Assembly (NCBI RefSeq): GCF_025716875.1
Contig: NZ_JAOVZB010000005.1
Coordinates: forward strand, 62,001-126,000
Reading direction: 5' to 3'
DNA length: 64,000 bases
From: Marinomonas sargassi
Lineage (GTDB): Bacteria; Pseudomonadota; Gammaproteobacteria; Pseudomonadales; Marinomonadaceae
Below the pieces are notes generated by a model. The model saw nothing but the letters and a program-made list of their open reading frames with translations. It ran no database searches and was not told the DNA's origin. The position numbers were made by a program, and so were the translations under genes. Positions 1-8,482 of this stretch are shown in pieces. Position 1 is the stretch's first letter. The number at the start of each line of letters is the position of its first letter.

Positions 1-31
1 CATTGCCTAGTTCAGTCTTTGTTGCAGTCAT
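1..31 (-). CDS. Start of a gene cut by the window edge, probably allophanate hydrolase
   Basis: Only the first ten codons are present (ATG at 31, reading MTATKTELGN). The start lies 2 bases past the stop of the carboxylase gene, so the two are almost certainly co-transcribed and translationally coupled. In urea/guanidine carboxylase operons the next gene is usually allophanate hydrolase (AtzF), which splits allophanate to ammonia and CO2 and would complete this pathway. The identity is inferred from position only; ten residues cannot confirm a family. Confidence 0.45.
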   Translation of the reverse strand, partial: MTATKTELGN

Positions 32-33
32 GT

Positions 34-3000
34 TCAGGCTTCCTCTTGTTCCAATGCTTCTAATACAACGATGGCCTGCCCAGCACTCACTCGGCCGCCA
101 TCGCTTACTAATATGTCGGTTACGATACCGTCTTCCGTTGCCTGCAACGGAATCTCCATCTTCATCGATTCTAAGATCACCAACAGCTCACCTGCTTTGA
201 CTTGCTGGCCTACCGCAACTTCGGTTTGCCATAGGCTGCCAGACACTGGGCTGTCGACCACGACCGCCTCTTCACTCCAAGTCACTTCCGTATCGACAGC
301 TTCGGCTTCTTCACTGTCAAAATGAAACTGACCATTGGCATGCCAATTGGCTAACTCAGCTTCAAAAGCACCGTTTCGTTGCTGTTTAAAAGCATCAATA
401 CTGTCACTTTGCTCGGCTATAAAAGCTTCATACTCTGATAATGAGAAGGTGCTCTCTTCTATGCGAACAGGACTTGGCTTATCTTCTGAATACTGACCAT
501 GGGGGAAATCCTCACGAATCTGTTGCAGCTCTTCATGGCTCACTTCATAGAAGCGAATTTGATCAAAGAAACGTAGTAGCCAAGGTTTGCTGAATTCCGT
601 CGTTTGGCGGTAGCGGTTCCACATTTGCAAAGTACGGCCAACAAACTGGTAACCACCCGGGCCTTCCATACCGTAGACACAGAGATAAGAACCGCCAATG
701 CCCACGGAATTTTCTGCTGTCCAAGTTCGAGCTGGATTGTATTTTGTGGTCACCAAACGATGACGAGGGTCAACTGGCGTTGCTACAGGAGCACCTAGGT
801 ACACATCCCCTAATCCCATCACCAGATAACTAGCACTGAAAAGAATATCTTTAACATCCTCTATGCTATCTAAACCATTGATACGACGAATAAACTCTAG
901 GTTACTTGGGCACCAAGGGGCATTAGCACGCACTGACTGGCTGTATTTATCTATCGCTTCTTGGCAGGCTTTATCATCCCAAGAAAGTGGAAGATAGACA
1001 GTTCGAGAAGGTACAGATAATTCTGAAAGAGTTTCGCTCAGCGCTTTCTCAGCCGCTTCTAAATGTGCCAACAGAGCCCCGTAGCTCAATACTTGGCTAT
1101 CATAGTGAATCTGCAATGAGCGAATACCCGGCGTCAATTCACGCATCCCCTCTAAAGGGTTTTGCTCTAACCATTGCATAAGAGCGTGAACACGGAAGCG
1201 TAGGCGGATATCCAATATTTTTTCGCCATATTCCACCAGTAAGAAGTGGTCTCCCGCAGCACGATAAATAATCTCGTCGCCAAAACGGTCAGCAGGCAAG
1301 GTTTTTAAAATCGGACTCGCTACAGGACAAGGAGTAAGACAAGGGCTCGTAACGCTTTGAATCTCTGATAATTCTGCTAAACCTTTGTTTTGCTGAGCTT
1401 CTAGTGCCACTGCATCTTCAAGACTGACAGGCACAAAGCGAATTTTATCGCCAGCGCGTAATTGACCAAGCTTCCATAAATCGGCCGTGATAACAGTAGC
1501 TGGGCAAACAAAGCCGCCTAAAGAAGGGCCATCCGGCCCAAGGATCACTGGCATATCTCCTGTAAAATCGACACTACCAAAGGCATAGGCGTTATCGTGG
1601 ATATTGGATGGATGAAGACCAGCTTCACCGCCGTCTTTACGAGCCCATGTGGGTTTAGGGCCGATTAGACGAACCCCTGTTCGGCTGGAGTTGTAGTGAA
1701 TTTCCCACTCGGTTTCAAAGAAGGTTTTAATATCATCTGGGGTGAAAAAGTCGGGAGAGCCATGGGGGCCATAAATAACTCTTAGCTCGTATTCATTTCC
1801 CAAAGGGCGAATCAAGCTTGCTGGCAAAGAAGAAGCCACAACAGGTTGATGGGCATCCAACACATGTAAGACATCCCCCGTTTGTAGCGCACGGCCATTA
1901 TGCCCACCAAATTGCCCTAGGGTGAAGGTGGATTTAGAGCCTAAGTAGTCAGGGCAATCAAAGCCCCCAGCCACCGCTAAGTAACTTCTCGCGCCGCCTT
2001 CTTTGATACGACCAAGTACCAAAGTTTGACCTGCCGACACCTCAACAATTTGATTAAGTGCCACTGCTTGACCATCTAGCTTGGCGTTAATTTGCGCACC
2101 AGATAAAACCAACTGGGTGTCGTAGCTAAAGCATAGAGTCGGCCCTTGCAGGGTAATTTCCATCGCCGCACTGTCTACTGGATTATTCAATAGACGATTC
2201 GCTAGTCGGAAGTGGTAATTATCAAAAGGCCCTGATGGGGGAACGCCAACATTCCAATGATGCTCACGTCCCGGAAAGTCTTGCAGTGTGGTTTGGGTAC
2301 CACCACTAAGCACATCAATACGTTTGGGGGTATATTTAAACTCATTTAGGTAACGGGTACTGACTTCGCCCTTGAGCAATACAGGGTCAACCACTAGGGA
2401 ACGTAAATAATCTAAGTTGGTTTCTGTACCATAAATGATGCTGTCATCCAGAGTGTTTTTTAATGCAGCAAAAGCGCTTTCTCGGTTTTCACTATGGACA
2501 ATAACTTTAGCCAACATGGGGTCAAAATACGGCGACACCTGTATGCCTGTTTCGATCCAGTGATCGATACGTAAACCGTTATCTTTGGCTTCAGGAAAGA
2601 CCACTTGGCTTAGCAAACCAGAAGAAGGCTGGAAATTTTTATAAGGGTCTTCGGCATAAACACGTACTTGTACCGCGTGCCCTTTAGCGACAAGTTGTTG
2701 GCGTTTGTCGTCTAATGCAAGCGCTTCTCCTGCGGCTAAGCGGATCATCCACTCGACAAGATCAACACCATAAACTTGCTCGGTAACACCATGTTCCACT
2801 TGTAAACGTGTGTTCACCTCTAAGAAATAGAAGTCTTCACTGTCCATGTCGTAAATAAATTCGACTGTACCAGCATTGCGATAGGCTACAGAAGATAAAA
2901 GCGATTCGGCTGTGGTATGCAGTTGTTCGCGCACTTGTTGAGTAAGGTTAGGTGCAGGGCATTCTTCCACGACTTTTTGGTTGCGGCGCTGGCTAGAACA

Positions 3001-3702
3001 GTCTCGCTCCCCCAAGGCTAAGGCGCCACCCTTTCCGTCCGCAAAAATTTGCACTTCGATATGACGCGCACGGGCGATAAATTTTTCTAAAAAGACACCA
3101 TCATCCGCAAAGTTATTAGCTCCTAAGCGTTTTACAGAATCAAAGCCTTCTTTTAGCTCCTGTTCACTGTGGCACAATTGCATACCAATACCACCGCCAC
3201 CAGCGGTACTTTTTAGCATCACAGGGTAGCCAATGGTATTCGCCGTTTCACAGGCGGAAGATAAGTCTTGCAGAAGATCGGAGCCCGGCAATAATGGTAC
3301 TTTGGCTTGCTCGGCTAATTCACGAGCGCGATGTTTTAAGCCAAACTCCAACATTTGCTCAGCAGTCGGCCCAATAAAAGCAATGCCCTCTTCTTCACAG
3401 CGGCGAACAAAAGTCGCATTCTCACTTAAAAATCCGTAACCGGGATGAATCGCATTGGCTCCAGATTGCTTAGCGATTTTGAGAATTTTTTCCATGTCTA
3501 GGTAGGTTTCACTGGCACTACCTTCACCCAGTGGAAAGGCTTCGTCTGCCTGTTTGACATGCAAGCTCTTAGCATCGGATTCGGCATACACAGCCACGGA
3601 ACCAATGTGCATTTTCTTCAATGTTCGGATAATACGTGTGGCAATGGCACCACGATTGGCAATAAGCACTTTTTGAAAGGCATGCTTCGCTTCGTTCTGC
3701 AT
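34..3702 (-). CDS. uca: Biotin-dependent urea/guanidine carboxylase
   Basis: About 1222 residues with the full urea-carboxylase architecture. An N-terminal biotin carboxylase half opens with KVLIANRGAIATR and has the glycine-rich ATP-grasp loop KSTAGGGGIG and the motif FLEVNTRLQVEHG. It is followed by the KipA-like (AHS2) domain from VLSGGTQTTLQDFPG, the KipI-like (AHS1) domain, and a C-terminal biotinyl domain with ESMKM (biotin on about Lys1181). The ATG at 3702 is preferred over an in-frame start 45 bases upstream because it has AAGGTG in front and begins at the conserved domain. Enzymes of this family carboxylate urea or guanidine with ATP and bicarbonate. The guanidine riboswitch and the two DUF1989 genes upstream point to guanidine. 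Cytoplasmic; last full gene of the operon here. Confidence 0.93.
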   Translation of the reverse strand: MQNEAKHAFQKVLIANRGAIATRIIRTLKKMHIGSVAVYAESDAKSLHVKQADEAFPLGEGSASETYLDMEKILKIAKQSGANAIHPGYGFLSENATFVRRCEEEGIAFIGPTAEQMLEFGLKHRARELAEQAKVPLLPGSDLLQDLSSACETANTIGYPVMLKSTAGGGGIGMQLCHSEQELKEGFDSVKRLGANNFADDGVFLEKFIARARHIEVQIFADGKGGALALGERDCSSQRRNQKVVEECPAPNLTQQVREQLHTTAESLLSSVAYRNAGTVEFIYDMDSEDFYFLEVNTRLQVEHGVTEQVYGVDLVEWMIRLAAGEALALDDKRQQLVAKGHAVQVRVYAEDPYKNFQPSSGLLSQVVFPEAKDNGLRIDHWIETGIQVSPYFDPMLAKVIVHSENRESAFAALKNTLDDSIIYGTETNLDYLRSLVVDPVLLKGEVSTRYLNEFKYTPKRIDVLSGGTQTTLQDFPGREHHWNVGVPPSGPFDNYHFRLANRLLNNPVDSAAMEITLQGPTLCFSYDTQLVLSGAQINAKLDGQAVALNQIVEVSAGQTLVLGRIKEGGARSYLAVAGGFDCPDYLGSKSTFTLGQFGGHNGRALQTGDVLHVLDAHQPVVASSLPASLIRPLGNEYELRVIYGPHGSPDFFTPDDIKTFFETEWEIHYNSSRTGVRLIGPKPTWARKDGGEAGLHPSNIHDNAYAFGSVDFTGDMPVILGPDGPSLGGFVCPATVITADLWKLGQLRAGDKIRFVPVSLEDAVALEAQQNKGLAELSEIQSVTSPCLTPCPVASPILKTLPADRFGDEIIYRAAGDHFLLVEYGEKILDIRLRFRVHALMQWLEQNPLEGMRELTPGIRSLQIHYDSQVLSYGALLAHLEAAEKALSETLSELSVPSRTVYLPLSWDDKACQEAIDKYSQSVRANAPWCPSNLEFIRRINGLDSIEDVKDILFSASYLVMGLGDVYLGAPVATPVDPRHRLVTTKYNPARTWTAENSVGIGGSYLCVYGMEGPGGYQFVGRTLQMWNRYRQTTEFSKPWLLRFFDQIRFYEVSHEELQQIREDFPHGQYSEDKPSPVRIEESTFSLSEYEAFIAEQSDSIDAFKQQRNGAFEAELANWHANGQFHFDSEEAEAVDTEVTWSEEAVVVDSPVSGSLWQTEVAVGQQVKAGELLVILESMKMEIPLQATEDGIVTDILVSDGGRVSAGQAIVVLEALEQEEA

Positions 3703-3817
3703 CTTTACACCTTGTTCGGGCCGTCCCGACTTCGATCTTCTCAACACAATGGTCGTCCACTGCGTGTTTTTTATTCTGTTACTAATTTGCTCTAACGCTT
3801 GTCACTTTATTCAGTGC

Positions 3818-4459
3818 TCAAGCTTCCCACACTAATAAATCTACCGGTGTTGGGTTATAGCCATTACATGGGTTGTTCAATTGCGGGCAGTTCGAAATCA
3901 GTATCACTATGTCCATGTGTGCCTTCATCTCAACGTATTTACCCGCGCCAGAGATACCATCTTCAAAGGTCAAACCACCTTCTTCAGTAACTGGCACATT
4001 CATGAAAAAGTTAATGTTGTGGCTGATATCACGCTTGGATAGGCCGTACTCTGGGTTTTCTGCGATGGCCAACATCCAGCTGTCACGACAAGCGTGCATA
4101 CAACGCTTTTCTAGGTCATAACGCACCGTATTACTTTCTGTCGCACAAGCGCCGCCTAGGGTGTCATGTCGGCCACAGGTATCCGCTTCAATCGAGATCA
4201 TCACATTGTTTTCATTAGTACGAAGCTCTGATCCCGCTGTTAAGTAGACATTACCCTGCTCACGGATGGTGTCGGTCGCACTGTAACGCTCAGAAGGTTT
4301 ATTGGCGTTATAAAACAAAGTATCTGCTGCTTGGTTACCTTCTAAATCCACAATACGAAAATGGCTCCCCGCCTTGATCGTATGGATAAAGTAATCCCCT
4401 GCTTCAATGTTAAAACGCTGGCTGGCCTCACTGGCATTTAATAGGCTTTCTTTAATCAT
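3818..4459 (-). CDS. Urea carboxylase-associated protein 2 (DUF1989), putative carboxyguanidine deiminase subunit
   Basis: 213 residues of the DUF1989 family, UAAP2 type (region [14 protein letters not shown], Cys/His-rich core around CMHACRDSW). Established work on this family assigns the UAAP1/UAAP2 pair to a heteromeric metal-dependent carboxyguanidine deiminase that converts carboxyguanidine to allophanate and ammonia. It would thus sit between the carboxylase and allophanate hydrolase in the pathway. It starts 3 bases after the stop of the sister gene UAAP1 and is followed, about 115 bases on, by the carboxylase. Many databases still label it urea amidolyase-associated. Family assignment is firm, the biochemical role is by homology. 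Confidence 0.88.
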   Translation of the reverse strand: MIKESLLNASEASQRFNIEAGDYFIHTIKAGSHFRIVDLEGNQAADTLFYNANKPSERYSATDTIREQGNVYLTAGSELRTNENNVMISIEADTCGRHDTLGGACATESNTVRYDLEKRCMHACRDSWMLAIAENPEYGLSKRDISHNINFFMNVPVTEEGGLTFEDGISGAGKYVEMKAHMDIVILISNCPQLNNPCNGYNPTPVDLLVWEA

Positions 4460-4462
4460 GAA

Positions 4463-5179
4463 TTAGTCCTCACATCCAAGGTGATAAAGTTCGTTGTTCG
4501 CAAAGCCACGCTGATTTTCGGGACGAGACATTTTGCAAAAGTCGTCCTCAGCAACGGGAGCGGCCTTTTCTAAAAGCAAAGAAATGGGCTTTTTAGGGTA
4601 GGTTGCTGCTTTGCTAAGAGGATGAGCACAGGTGTGTAGCATCACCAAGGTGTCCATTTCGAAACGTAGAGTTACACTACTGCCTGCAGGGCTGTTGCCC
4701 TCTTCCAATAGCATGTTGCCATCAGCATCTGTAACCACTTTACTGAACAGGTTTAGGTTTGCCGTGCTATCCGCTTGCGTAAGACCGTATTTCGCCATTT
4801 CGACCAAGAAAGCATCGGTGCCATTTTGCAGCCATTCGTTTTGGTCATTTTGGTAATCACGTTTACCCCATTGAGCCGCCACATGGGAAGCATGGCTGTT
4901 ACCTGCCACCGTTTCATGCCAGCCAACTGTATCTTCGGTAATAGAGGCAAAAATGCGCCCCATATCAGAATACAAACAATGGCCTTTAGTGAGTTTAAAA
5001 GTATGCTGCCCTTTCAAGGTATCTGGTGCGTTATAACGCTCTAGTAAGTTTTCTGGGTTATAGAAAACCATACCGACATTAGCACCGCCTTCTAAATCCG
5101 TTAAGGTCATTTGCATACCGCGGCGAACCTTAAGAGACCAGTGGCTGGCGGCTGGAATAGTAGTTTTATATTGTTTCAT
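4463..5179 (-). CDS. Urea carboxylase-associated protein 1 (DUF1989), putative carboxyguanidine deiminase subunit
   Basis: 238 residues, DUF1989 family, UAAP1 type. Recognised from the N-terminal segment YNPENLLERYNAPDTLKGQ, the metal-site-like HETVAGNSHASH and the C-terminal CAHPLSK. It is a diverged paralogue of the next gene and would form a complex with it to deiminate carboxyguanidine. It starts 13 bases after the ABC ATPase stop, with AAGGAAATAGCA ahead of its ATG, so it belongs to the same operon. Function rests on family knowledge; nothing in the sequence separates catalytic from structural subunit. Confidence 0.88.
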   Translation of the reverse strand: MKQYKTTIPAASHWSLKVRRGMQMTLTDLEGGANVGMVFYNPENLLERYNAPDTLKGQHTFKLTKGHCLYSDMGRIFASITEDTVGWHETVAGNSHASHVAAQWGKRDYQNDQNEWLQNGTDAFLVEMAKYGLTQADSTANLNLFSKVVTDADGNMLLEEGNSPAGSSVTLRFEMDTLVMLHTCAHPLSKAATYPKKPISLLLEKAAPVAEDDFCKMSRPENQRGFANNELYHLGCED

Positions 5180-5192
5180 TGCTATTTCCTTA

Positions 5193-6035
5193 TTATCCCT
5201 CTGAACCTGTTGATAGGCTGGTGTTTTTATCCACAGGTCGTAGGCGATCGTCTATTTCTTCATAAAGTTCTTTTGGAGCATGACCTAGCGGCAAATCATA
5301 GGTAATGGAGGCACCGTAAGCATTAGGGGCTTGTGGGTCATGGCGAACTTTGTCGAACACCCAAAGTCTTGAACCAAGGTAGAAACCTTCTTTCAGATCA
5401 TGGGTCACCATGAAAACAGTCAATTTGTGTTCGCGCCATAGGTCCAATACAAGAGCATGCATATCCGCTCGAATACCCGGATCAAGGGCACCAAAAGGCT
5501 CATCTAACAGTAAGATTCTTGGTTTACATATCAGGGCTTGGGCAATGGCAAGGCGCTGTTTCATACCACCTGAAAGCTCATCTGGGTAACGACCTAATGC
5601 GTGACTTAAGCCAACTTTCTCCAACATTTCTGTCGCTTCTTGTTTGGCTTGCTGTTTTTCCTTGCCGAATAAATAGCCCGTCAAAGACGACTTTTGAAAG
5701 CCTTTCGCGGCAATCACATTTTCCAATACCGTCATATGTGGAAACACAGAGTACTGCTGAAATACAATGCCACGATCTGGACCCGGTTCATTAGGGATGG
5801 CTTTACCATCTAGCAATAAGTCCCCAGAACTTGGGTCTTCAATGCCTAAAATCATTTTCAAAAAGGTACTTTTACCGCAACCGGACGCACCCACTAGGGT
5901 AATAAATTCCCCCTCTTGCACAGTGACGCTGACACGCTCAAGAATGACATCATTCCCGTACTGCTTACCGATGTTTTTTGCCTGAATTATACTTTCCTGA
6001 ATAACAGGAGTGCTCTCAGTATTAGTTTGGCTCAT
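5193..6035 (-). CDS. ABC transporter ATP-binding protein, guanidine/urea-associated importer
   Basis: 280 residues of the nitrate/sulfonate/taurine-type importer ATPase class. Walker A is GASGCGKST at 49-57, the signature is LSGGMKQRL, Walker B is ILLLDEP and the switch histidine lies in VTHD. The start at 6035 is chosen because AGGAGG lies 8 bases ahead and because ATG overlaps the permease stop as ATGA, a sign of translational coupling; an in-frame upstream start would extend deep into the permease gene. It powers uptake through the adjacent permease. In the family this transporter is annotated as urea carboxylase-related; the riboswitch suggests guanidine or a derivative as substrate. Confidence 0.92.
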   Translation of the reverse strand: MSQTNTESTPVIQESIIQAKNIGKQYGNDVILERVSVTVQEGEFITLVGASGCGKSTFLKMILGIEDPSSGDLLLDGKAIPNEPGPDRGIVFQQYSVFPHMTVLENVIAAKGFQKSSLTGYLFGKEKQQAKQEATEMLEKVGLSHALGRYPDELSGGMKQRLAIAQALICKPRILLLDEPFGALDPGIRADMHALVLDLWREHKLTVFMVTHDLKEGFYLGSRLWVFDKVRHDPQAPNAYGASITYDLPLGHAPKELYEEIDDRLRPVDKNTSLSTGSEG

Positions 6036-6850
6036 GATTTCGCCTCCTGACTCCAAGGGAAGAGTTTTTGATTAGCCTTGCCTAATAGGTAATCAAACAA
6101 AAAGGCCAATAAGGTAATCCATGCCACGTAAGGCAGAATCACATCCATAGACAGATAACGTCGCACTAAGAAAATCCGATAGCCTAGGCCGTCGGTTGAA
6201 GCAATGGCTTCTGCGGCAATCAGGAACAACCAGCCCGCGCCTAATGACAAACGCACGGCATCAATCAGTTTTGGCATAACTTGTGGCAGCAAAACTCGAA
6301 TCAAAATCTGTATCGTACTCGCCCCCAAGGTTTGCGCTTTTACCAGCTGCTCACTAGGAATTTCCTGTGTTCTGCGCTGAATATCTCGGGCGATAAAAGG
6401 GGTGATGCCCACGGCAATGAGTACAATTTTTGACATCTCACCTAAGCCGACAACGATAAACAAAATAGGTAACAAGGCTAAAGGTGGCACTAATGAAATA
6501 ACAGTTAAAAGAGGAGAAAAGCCTGCCGCGGCAAGGGGTAAAGCACCAGTTAATAGCCCGACTAGCAAACCAATTGCGGCAGCAATCAATACACCGGATG
6601 CTAAACGAATCAAACTACTTAGGGTGTCTTGCCAGAAAATAAGCTCACCTGTTCGTTTGCTGGGTTCAAAAGCCATACGATACATCGCATCGCCCATCTG
6701 GCTGAACGCAGGTAGCAGCTTATCATTTGGGTTTACTGCTAATCGTGCTTCTGATCCCATCATGTACACAATGAGTAGCAACACAAACGGCAGAATACCA
6801 AGTAATATTCCGTTAGTTCGATTGGGTTTATAGTTAATCAATTTTTTCAT
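6032..6850 (-). CDS. ABC transporter permease, guanidine/urea-associated importer
   Basis: 272 residues, inner membrane, with about six hydrophobic segments (first at 14-32). The BPD_transp_1 EAA loop reads TLGASTIQILIRVLLPQ and sits in the cytoplasmic loop that docks on the ATPase. It belongs to the SsuC/TauC/NrtB-like permeases found beside urea carboxylase genes. It overlaps the ATPase start by 4 bases and follows the binding-protein gene after an 87-base gap. A single permease gene implies a homodimer. Substrate is inferred from context only. Confidence 0.9.
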   Translation of the reverse strand: MKKLINYKPNRTNGILLGILPFVLLLIVYMMGSEARLAVNPNDKLLPAFSQMGDAMYRMAFEPSKRTGELIFWQDTLSSLIRLASGVLIAAAIGLLVGLLTGALPLAAAGFSPLLTVISLVPPLALLPILFIVVGLGEMSKIVLIAVGITPFIARDIQRRTQEIPSEQLVKAQTLGASTIQILIRVLLPQVMPKLIDAVRLSLGAGWLFLIAAEAIASTDGLGYRIFLVRRYLSMDVILPYVAWITLLAFLFDYLLGKANQKLFPWSQEAKS

Positions 6851-6937
6851 GCGGTTAGTCCTCTGTTTTTCTTAGTCTCCAACTGGCGCTATAAACATAA
6901 CGCCAGTGGAGTTAAGAAAGAGTTGATAAGGGAACTC

Positions 6938-7990
6938 TTATAGTTGACCGTCTTTGGCCATTTGCATGTAGGTAGGATCAAAACGAAGTTTGATGTAGCT
7001 TGGGTCACCGTAAACACCTGCTGGTGTTTCAATGCCAATCACACCGGCATCTGGCGCACCATCACCCAACAAACCATGATCGAAAGAGAACTCAGCAACG
7101 TTTTTCATCGTTGTCATTAACTCTTTGCTGTTCGTTAGAGAAAGCGCCGCTTCTGGTGTGTAGAACATTTCTGTACTTGCTAATTGAGCATCGTAGCCAG
7201 CAAGGTCTGTTTCAGAGGCTTCAGCCATAGCAGTACGTGCCGCAATCGCTGCGCTATCCGTGCCATTCATCAAGCCCATGATTTCATACCAAGCACCTAC
7301 CAAAGCTTTACCTAATTTAGGGTTAGCATTTAGCGTGTCAGTATTGATAACCAGTAGGTCGATGATTTCACCAGGGATTTGTGAAGAATCGAAAACCTTG
7401 TTGCTGTTTGGCATAGCAAGGATTTCACTCACTAGTGGATTCCAAGTAACGACAGAGGTGATCTCGTCATTACCGTAAATAGAAACCATGTCAGCATCTG
7501 AAGTATTCACTACATTAACATCCGCTTCTTTTAAGCCGACAGTGTCTAAACCACGAGCCAATAGGTAGTGAGATACACTCAGTTCAACCAAGTTAACTGT
7601 TTGGCCTTTGATATCAGCAAGAGAAGTTTTGTCTTTTAAGATAACAGCGTCGTTGCCGTTGGAGAAATCACCTACGATAAGCGCAGTGCTGTCTACACCA
7701 CCTGCCGCAGGGATAGTCAATGCATCCATGTTAGTCATAGTACAAGCGTCAAACTGACCTGTTGTGTATTGGTTGATTGATTCTACATAGTCATTAATTT
7801 GCACGACTTCGATATCAATACCGTATTTATCAGCCCATTTTTTGACGATGCCTTCCTCTGCACCATAGGACCACGGCATCCAACCAACATAAATCGACCA
7901 ACAGACTTTAAATGAGTCAGTAGCCATGGCATTGGCAGATAGAAGAAGGGATATCAGCAGAACGGGTACTTTTTTTGCGAAGTATTTCAT
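6938..7990 (-). CDS. Periplasmic substrate-binding protein, guanidine/urea-associated ABC importer
   Basis: 350 residues with a Sec signal peptide ending LLLSANAMA before TDSFKVCW. The mature part is an NMT1/SsuA-like type 2 binding protein with the motif YVGWMPWSYG near its start, typical of the urea carboxylase-related binding proteins. The ATG at 7990 is preferred over an upstream in-frame GTG at 7999, because AAAAGG lies at proper spacing before the ATG and would overlap the GTG. It is the first gene after the riboswitch and so the first to be induced. Likely ligand: guanidine or a guanidinium compound, by context. Confidence 0.9.
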   Translation of the reverse strand: MKYFAKKVPVLLISLLLSANAMATDSFKVCWSIYVGWMPWSYGAEEGIVKKWADKYGIDIEVVQINDYVESINQYTTGQFDACTMTNMDALTIPAAGGVDSTALIVGDFSNGNDAVILKDKTSLADIKGQTVNLVELSVSHYLLARGLDTVGLKEADVNVVNTSDADMVSIYGNDEITSVVTWNPLVSEILAMPNSNKVFDSSQIPGEIIDLLVINTDTLNANPKLGKALVGAWYEIMGLMNGTDSAAIAARTAMAEASETDLAGYDAQLASTEMFYTPEAALSLTNSKELMTTMKNVAEFSFDHGLLGDGAPDAGVIGIETPAGVYGDPSYIKLRFDPTYMQMAKDGQL

Positions 7991-8020
7991 GGCAGTCACC
8001 TTTTCAGTTTATAAAAATTA

Positions 8021-8053
8021 CACATGGAGCACCCTTGGCAATAACGCCATGTG
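8021..8053 (-). terminator. Candidate expression-platform hairpin of the guanidine riboswitch
   Basis: Directly after the aptamer, CACATGG (8053-8047) can pair with CCATGTG (8027-8021), and the next bases are TAATTTTTAT. This has the shape of a conditional terminator in the leader. Its 5' arm touches the last base of the aptamer, so ligand binding could compete with it. The loop is long (19 bases) and the T-run is interrupted, so it is only a candidate. Confidence 0.45.
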
Positions 8054-8158
8054 GTCTCCCGGGCTTTTATCCCGCCGTGTAACCTTGAAACTTCCAAGGT
8101 CGAAAGCTCTCGGACCAGTAACACCAAACTTTGCAGTCCAGCCGGAACCCTAGCTCTC
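8053..8158 (-). ncRNA. Guanidine-I riboswitch (ykkC class)
   Basis: On the minus strand the leader of the transporter gene contains the invariant blocks of this class in order: CTAGGGTTCCG (8153-8143), ACTGGTCCGAGAG (8119-8107), then ACACGGCGGGATAAAAGCCC and GGGAGACC ending at 8053. These blocks and their spacing match the guanidine-I consensus closely. The class senses free guanidinium and turns on guanidine carboxylase, transporter and exporter genes. It lies 63 bases upstream of the first start codon of the operon, oriented the same way, which fits its control of all the genes from 7990 down to the window edge. Confidence 0.95.
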
Positions 8159-8218
8159 TATTGAATTCTGAATTGTCTTGTTCGACATTATTTCCAAAGG
8201 TGCGAACACTGAATATAA

Positions 8219-8234
8219 AGCAGTTAATATGCCA
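8219..8234 (-). promoter_or_regulatory. Sigma-54-like promoter for the guanidine operon
   Basis: Minus strand reads TGGCATATTAACTGCT: the -24 element TGGCAT and the -12 element CTGCT are separated by 5 bases, which keeps the obligatory GG...GC spacing of the sigma-54 consensus (TGGCAY-N5-TTGCW), with one mismatch. Transcription would begin near 8208, about 50 bases ahead of the riboswitch. RpoN control is common for nitrogen scavenging operons. No activator site was identified, so the call is motif plus context. Confidence 0.6.
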
Positions 8235-8360
8235 ATTTAAAAAAACACATACTTTTCAAATACTTAAATATCAAAAAGAAAAATCATCTTTATTCAAAGG
8301 TAGAAACTGTACAAAAAGGAAGCACCTTTATAAAGCACTCGCACTATCTAAAAGCACCCA

Positions 8361-8416
8361 ATCACCATACTTCCATCACCATACTCTCATCACAGTACTC
8401 TCATCACAGCAACCAT
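8361..8416. repeat. Four-unit 14-base tandem repeat
   Basis: Consecutive units begin at 8361, 8375, 8389 and 8403 and read ATCACCATACTTCC, ATCACCATACTCTC, ATCACAGTACTCTC and ATCACAGCAACCAT. The period is exactly 14 bases with decay toward the last unit. It lies about 150-210 bases upstream of the inferred sigma-54 start. It could be a slippage product or an activator-binding array; nothing else identifies it. Confidence 0.65.
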
Positions 8417-8428
8417 ACATAAAAAGTA

Positions 8429-8460
8429 AAAAGCCGAAGCGTTTATACGTTTCGGCTTTA
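8429..8460 (-). terminator. Intrinsic terminator after the YHYH gene
   Basis: An 11-base stem (AAGCCGAAGCG at 8431-8441 against CGTTTCGGCTT at 8449-8459, one wobble) is followed on the minus strand by CTTTTTACTTTTT. It lies 23 bases past the stop of the YHYH lipoprotein gene and isolates that gene from the guanidine operon. Confidence 0.85.
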
Positions 8461-8482
8461 ATAAAATGGATATTTTATAGGC

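Larger units (their letters stand above)
8159..8482. other. Gene-free promoter region between guanidine operon and YHYH gene
   Basis: AT-rich stretch with no supported gene; a plus-strand open frame here runs antisense to the riboswitch and is not credible. It holds the sigma-54-like promoter at 8219-8234, a four-unit 14-base tandem repeat at 8361-8416, and the intrinsic terminator at 8429-8460 that closes the YHYH gene upstream. I saw no convincing NtrC-type dyad. Confidence 0.7.

Noticed and set aside
3703..3747. Longer N-terminus for the carboxylase
   Set aside because: The extra 15 residues do not belong to the biotin carboxylase domain and lack a ribosome site.
6402..6833. 143-codon plus-strand frame opposite the ABC permease
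   Set aside because: Shadow of the permease on the other strand; no ribosome site or domain.
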